Notes under the pieces: model-generated
The model's input: the letters and a program-made list of their open reading frames with translations, nothing else
Database searches by the model: none
What the model was told of the DNA's origin: nothing
In this document: one piece after another, positions 63,466-64,000 of the stretch
How positions within the stretch are numbered: the stretch's first letter is position 1
How the letters are laid out: each line of letters starts with the position of its first letter
Position numbers and translations under genes: made by a program
Source of the DNA: CAYRJD01 sp965212125
GTDB lineage: Bacteria > Actinomycetota > Acidimicrobiia > Acidimicrobiales > Poriferisodalaceae
Length of the DNA stretch: 64,000 bases
NCBI GenBank assembly: GCA_965212125.1
Contig: OZ243045.1
Coordinates: forward strand, 1,488,001-1,552,000
Direction of reading: 5' to 3'

Positions 63466-63560
63466 TGTTGAGGCAAAGGTTAGCGGTGGCCTGCGATTGG
63501 GCGACCGCTCGGCGGGTGCCCCAAGAAACTGCGGCGACCGCTCGGGGCTGGGGCTGGGGC

Positions 63561-63636
63561 TGGAGCCCCGTGCCGGAATCGAACCGGCGACACCAGCCTT
63601 ACCATGGCTGTGCTCTACCTACTGAGCTAACGGGGC
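63561..63636 (-). tRNA. tRNA-Thr (anticodon GGT)
   Basis: Acceptor GCCCCGT/ACGGGGC, anticodon stem CAGCC/GGCTG, loop ATGGTAA, anticodon GGT, T-loop TTCGATT. CCA is encoded (63561-63563), unlike in the two other tRNAs here. The 5' end is duplicated upstream (63640-63655). Confidence 0.96.
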
Positions 63637-63655
63637 AAATGAGCTAACGGGGCAA
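63623..63655. repeat. 16-bp direct repeat copying the tRNA-Thr 5' end
   Basis: tgagctaacggggcaa occurs at 63623-63638 and 63640-63655, period 17. The first copy is the 5' part of tRNA-Thr on the minus strand, the second a partial copy just upstream of the gene. The region also has a 12-bp duplication cttagctagcgg at 63673-63696. Confidence 0.88.
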
Positions 63656-63712
63656 CCGGCTAAGTGAGCCTACTTAGCTAGCGGCTTAGCTAGCGGCAGT
63701 AATCTGTCGCTG

Positions 63713-64000
63713 ATGTTTACCCGACCTGCAACGCTTAGCGACGCCGCCGACATCGCCGACATTTACAACTATGAAGTCCATTCAGGCGTTGCGACATTCG
63801 ACATGACTCCCCGCACCGCGGCCGAGCAACAAGAGTGGCTGCGAAGCCACGCGGGCGCGCATCCTTGCATTGTCGCTATTGAAGGTACGGCCTCAGAGCC
63901 TGGTCGCTTGACCGGCTGGGCCTGTCTCTCGCCGTATCGGCCGCGCCCGGCGTACTCAACCAGTGTTGAAGATTCGGTTTACGTTCATCCTGATTTTCAG
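63713..64000 (+). CDS. GNAT N-acetyltransferase, phosphinothricin/methionine-sulfone type (5' part)
   Basis: The first 96 codons of a gene that runs off the right edge. The translation TRPATLSDAADIADIYNYEV, ATFDMTPRTAAEQQEWL and GWACLSPYRPRPAYSTSVED then SVYVHPDFQ matches the Pat/Bar/YncA family, whose acetyl-CoA loop (R-G-x-G) lies past the edge. Family members acetylate phosphinothricin, methionine sulfone or related amino-acid analogues; the substrate here is unknown. The ATG follows a 12-bp duplication and has no strong ribosome-binding site. Confidence 0.85.
   Translation, partial: MFTRPATLSDAADIADIYNYEVHSGVATFDMTPRTAAEQQEWLRSHAGAHPCIVAIEGTASEPGRLTGWACLSPYRPRPAYSTSVEDSVYVHPDFQ

Overview
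The window is 64 kb of GC-rich bacterial chromosome holding housekeeping genes, almost all on the minus strand, so transcription runs mostly from high to low coordinates. The gene order is typical of Actinomycetota: mdh-folD-purH-purN-sucD-sucC, groEL-groES-tsaD-rimI-tsaB-tsaE-alr-nnr-acpS-glmS-glmM-rpsI-rplM-truA, then the alpha, spc, S10, str and rif ribosomal/RNA-polymerase clusters, ending at secE and tRNA-Trp. Many GTG starts, a zinc-type S14, GRG-type FolD and an actinobacterial beta-prime scaffold agree with this. I favour class Acidimicrobiia or a close relative, but that assignment is inference.

Layout. 1-8.9 kb: central metabolism (mdh, folD, purH, purN, sucD, sucC), DNA helicase pcrA and argJ. 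8.9-12.8 kb: guaA and the groES-groEL chaperonin operon behind a perfect CIRCE operator. 12.8-25.2 kb: t6A tRNA modification (tsaD, tsaB, tsaE) with rimI, then cell-wall and cofactor genes (alr, nnr, acpS, a 1244-residue GlmS-like protein, glmM), then rpsI and rplM. 25.4-28.7 kb: truA, followed by a two-gene accessory insertion (a plus-strand D-aminoacylase-type amidohydrolase and a converging RraA-like gene) that interrupts the usual rplQ-truA junction. 28.8-63.2 kb: one unidirectional superoperon array from secE-nusG-rplKA-rplJL-rpoBC-rpsLG-fusA-tuf-rpsJ through S10/spc/alpha to rpoA-rplQ. 63.2-63.7 kb: tRNA-Trp, tRNA-Met and tRNA-Thr. The right edge holds the start of a plus-strand GNAT acetyltransferase, and the left edge the start of mdh.

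Genes are tightly packed, with many 1- or 4-nt stop/start overlaps, which suggests translational coupling. The longer gaps carry leaders: the groES promoter/CIRCE region, an rpsJ-rplC gap with a perfect 11-bp hairpin, the rplL-rpoB gap with two mutually exclusive hairpins, and a 289-nt rplJ leader.

The most unusual features are these. (1) RpoC is 1843 residues long. It carries two large insertions built from a thrice-repeated module plus an apparent duplication of a native beta-prime segment, and all four cysteines of the second beta-prime zinc site are replaced. (2) Many ribosomal proteins and NusG carry long, mostly acidic or Ala/Pro-rich disordered extensions, the extreme being L22 with an acidic tail containing a 60-bp DNA repeat. 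(3) Short tandem duplications, mostly 12-24 bp and codon-phased, pepper housekeeping enzymes and several stop codons. (4) infA and map are missing from their usual place between adk and rpmJ.
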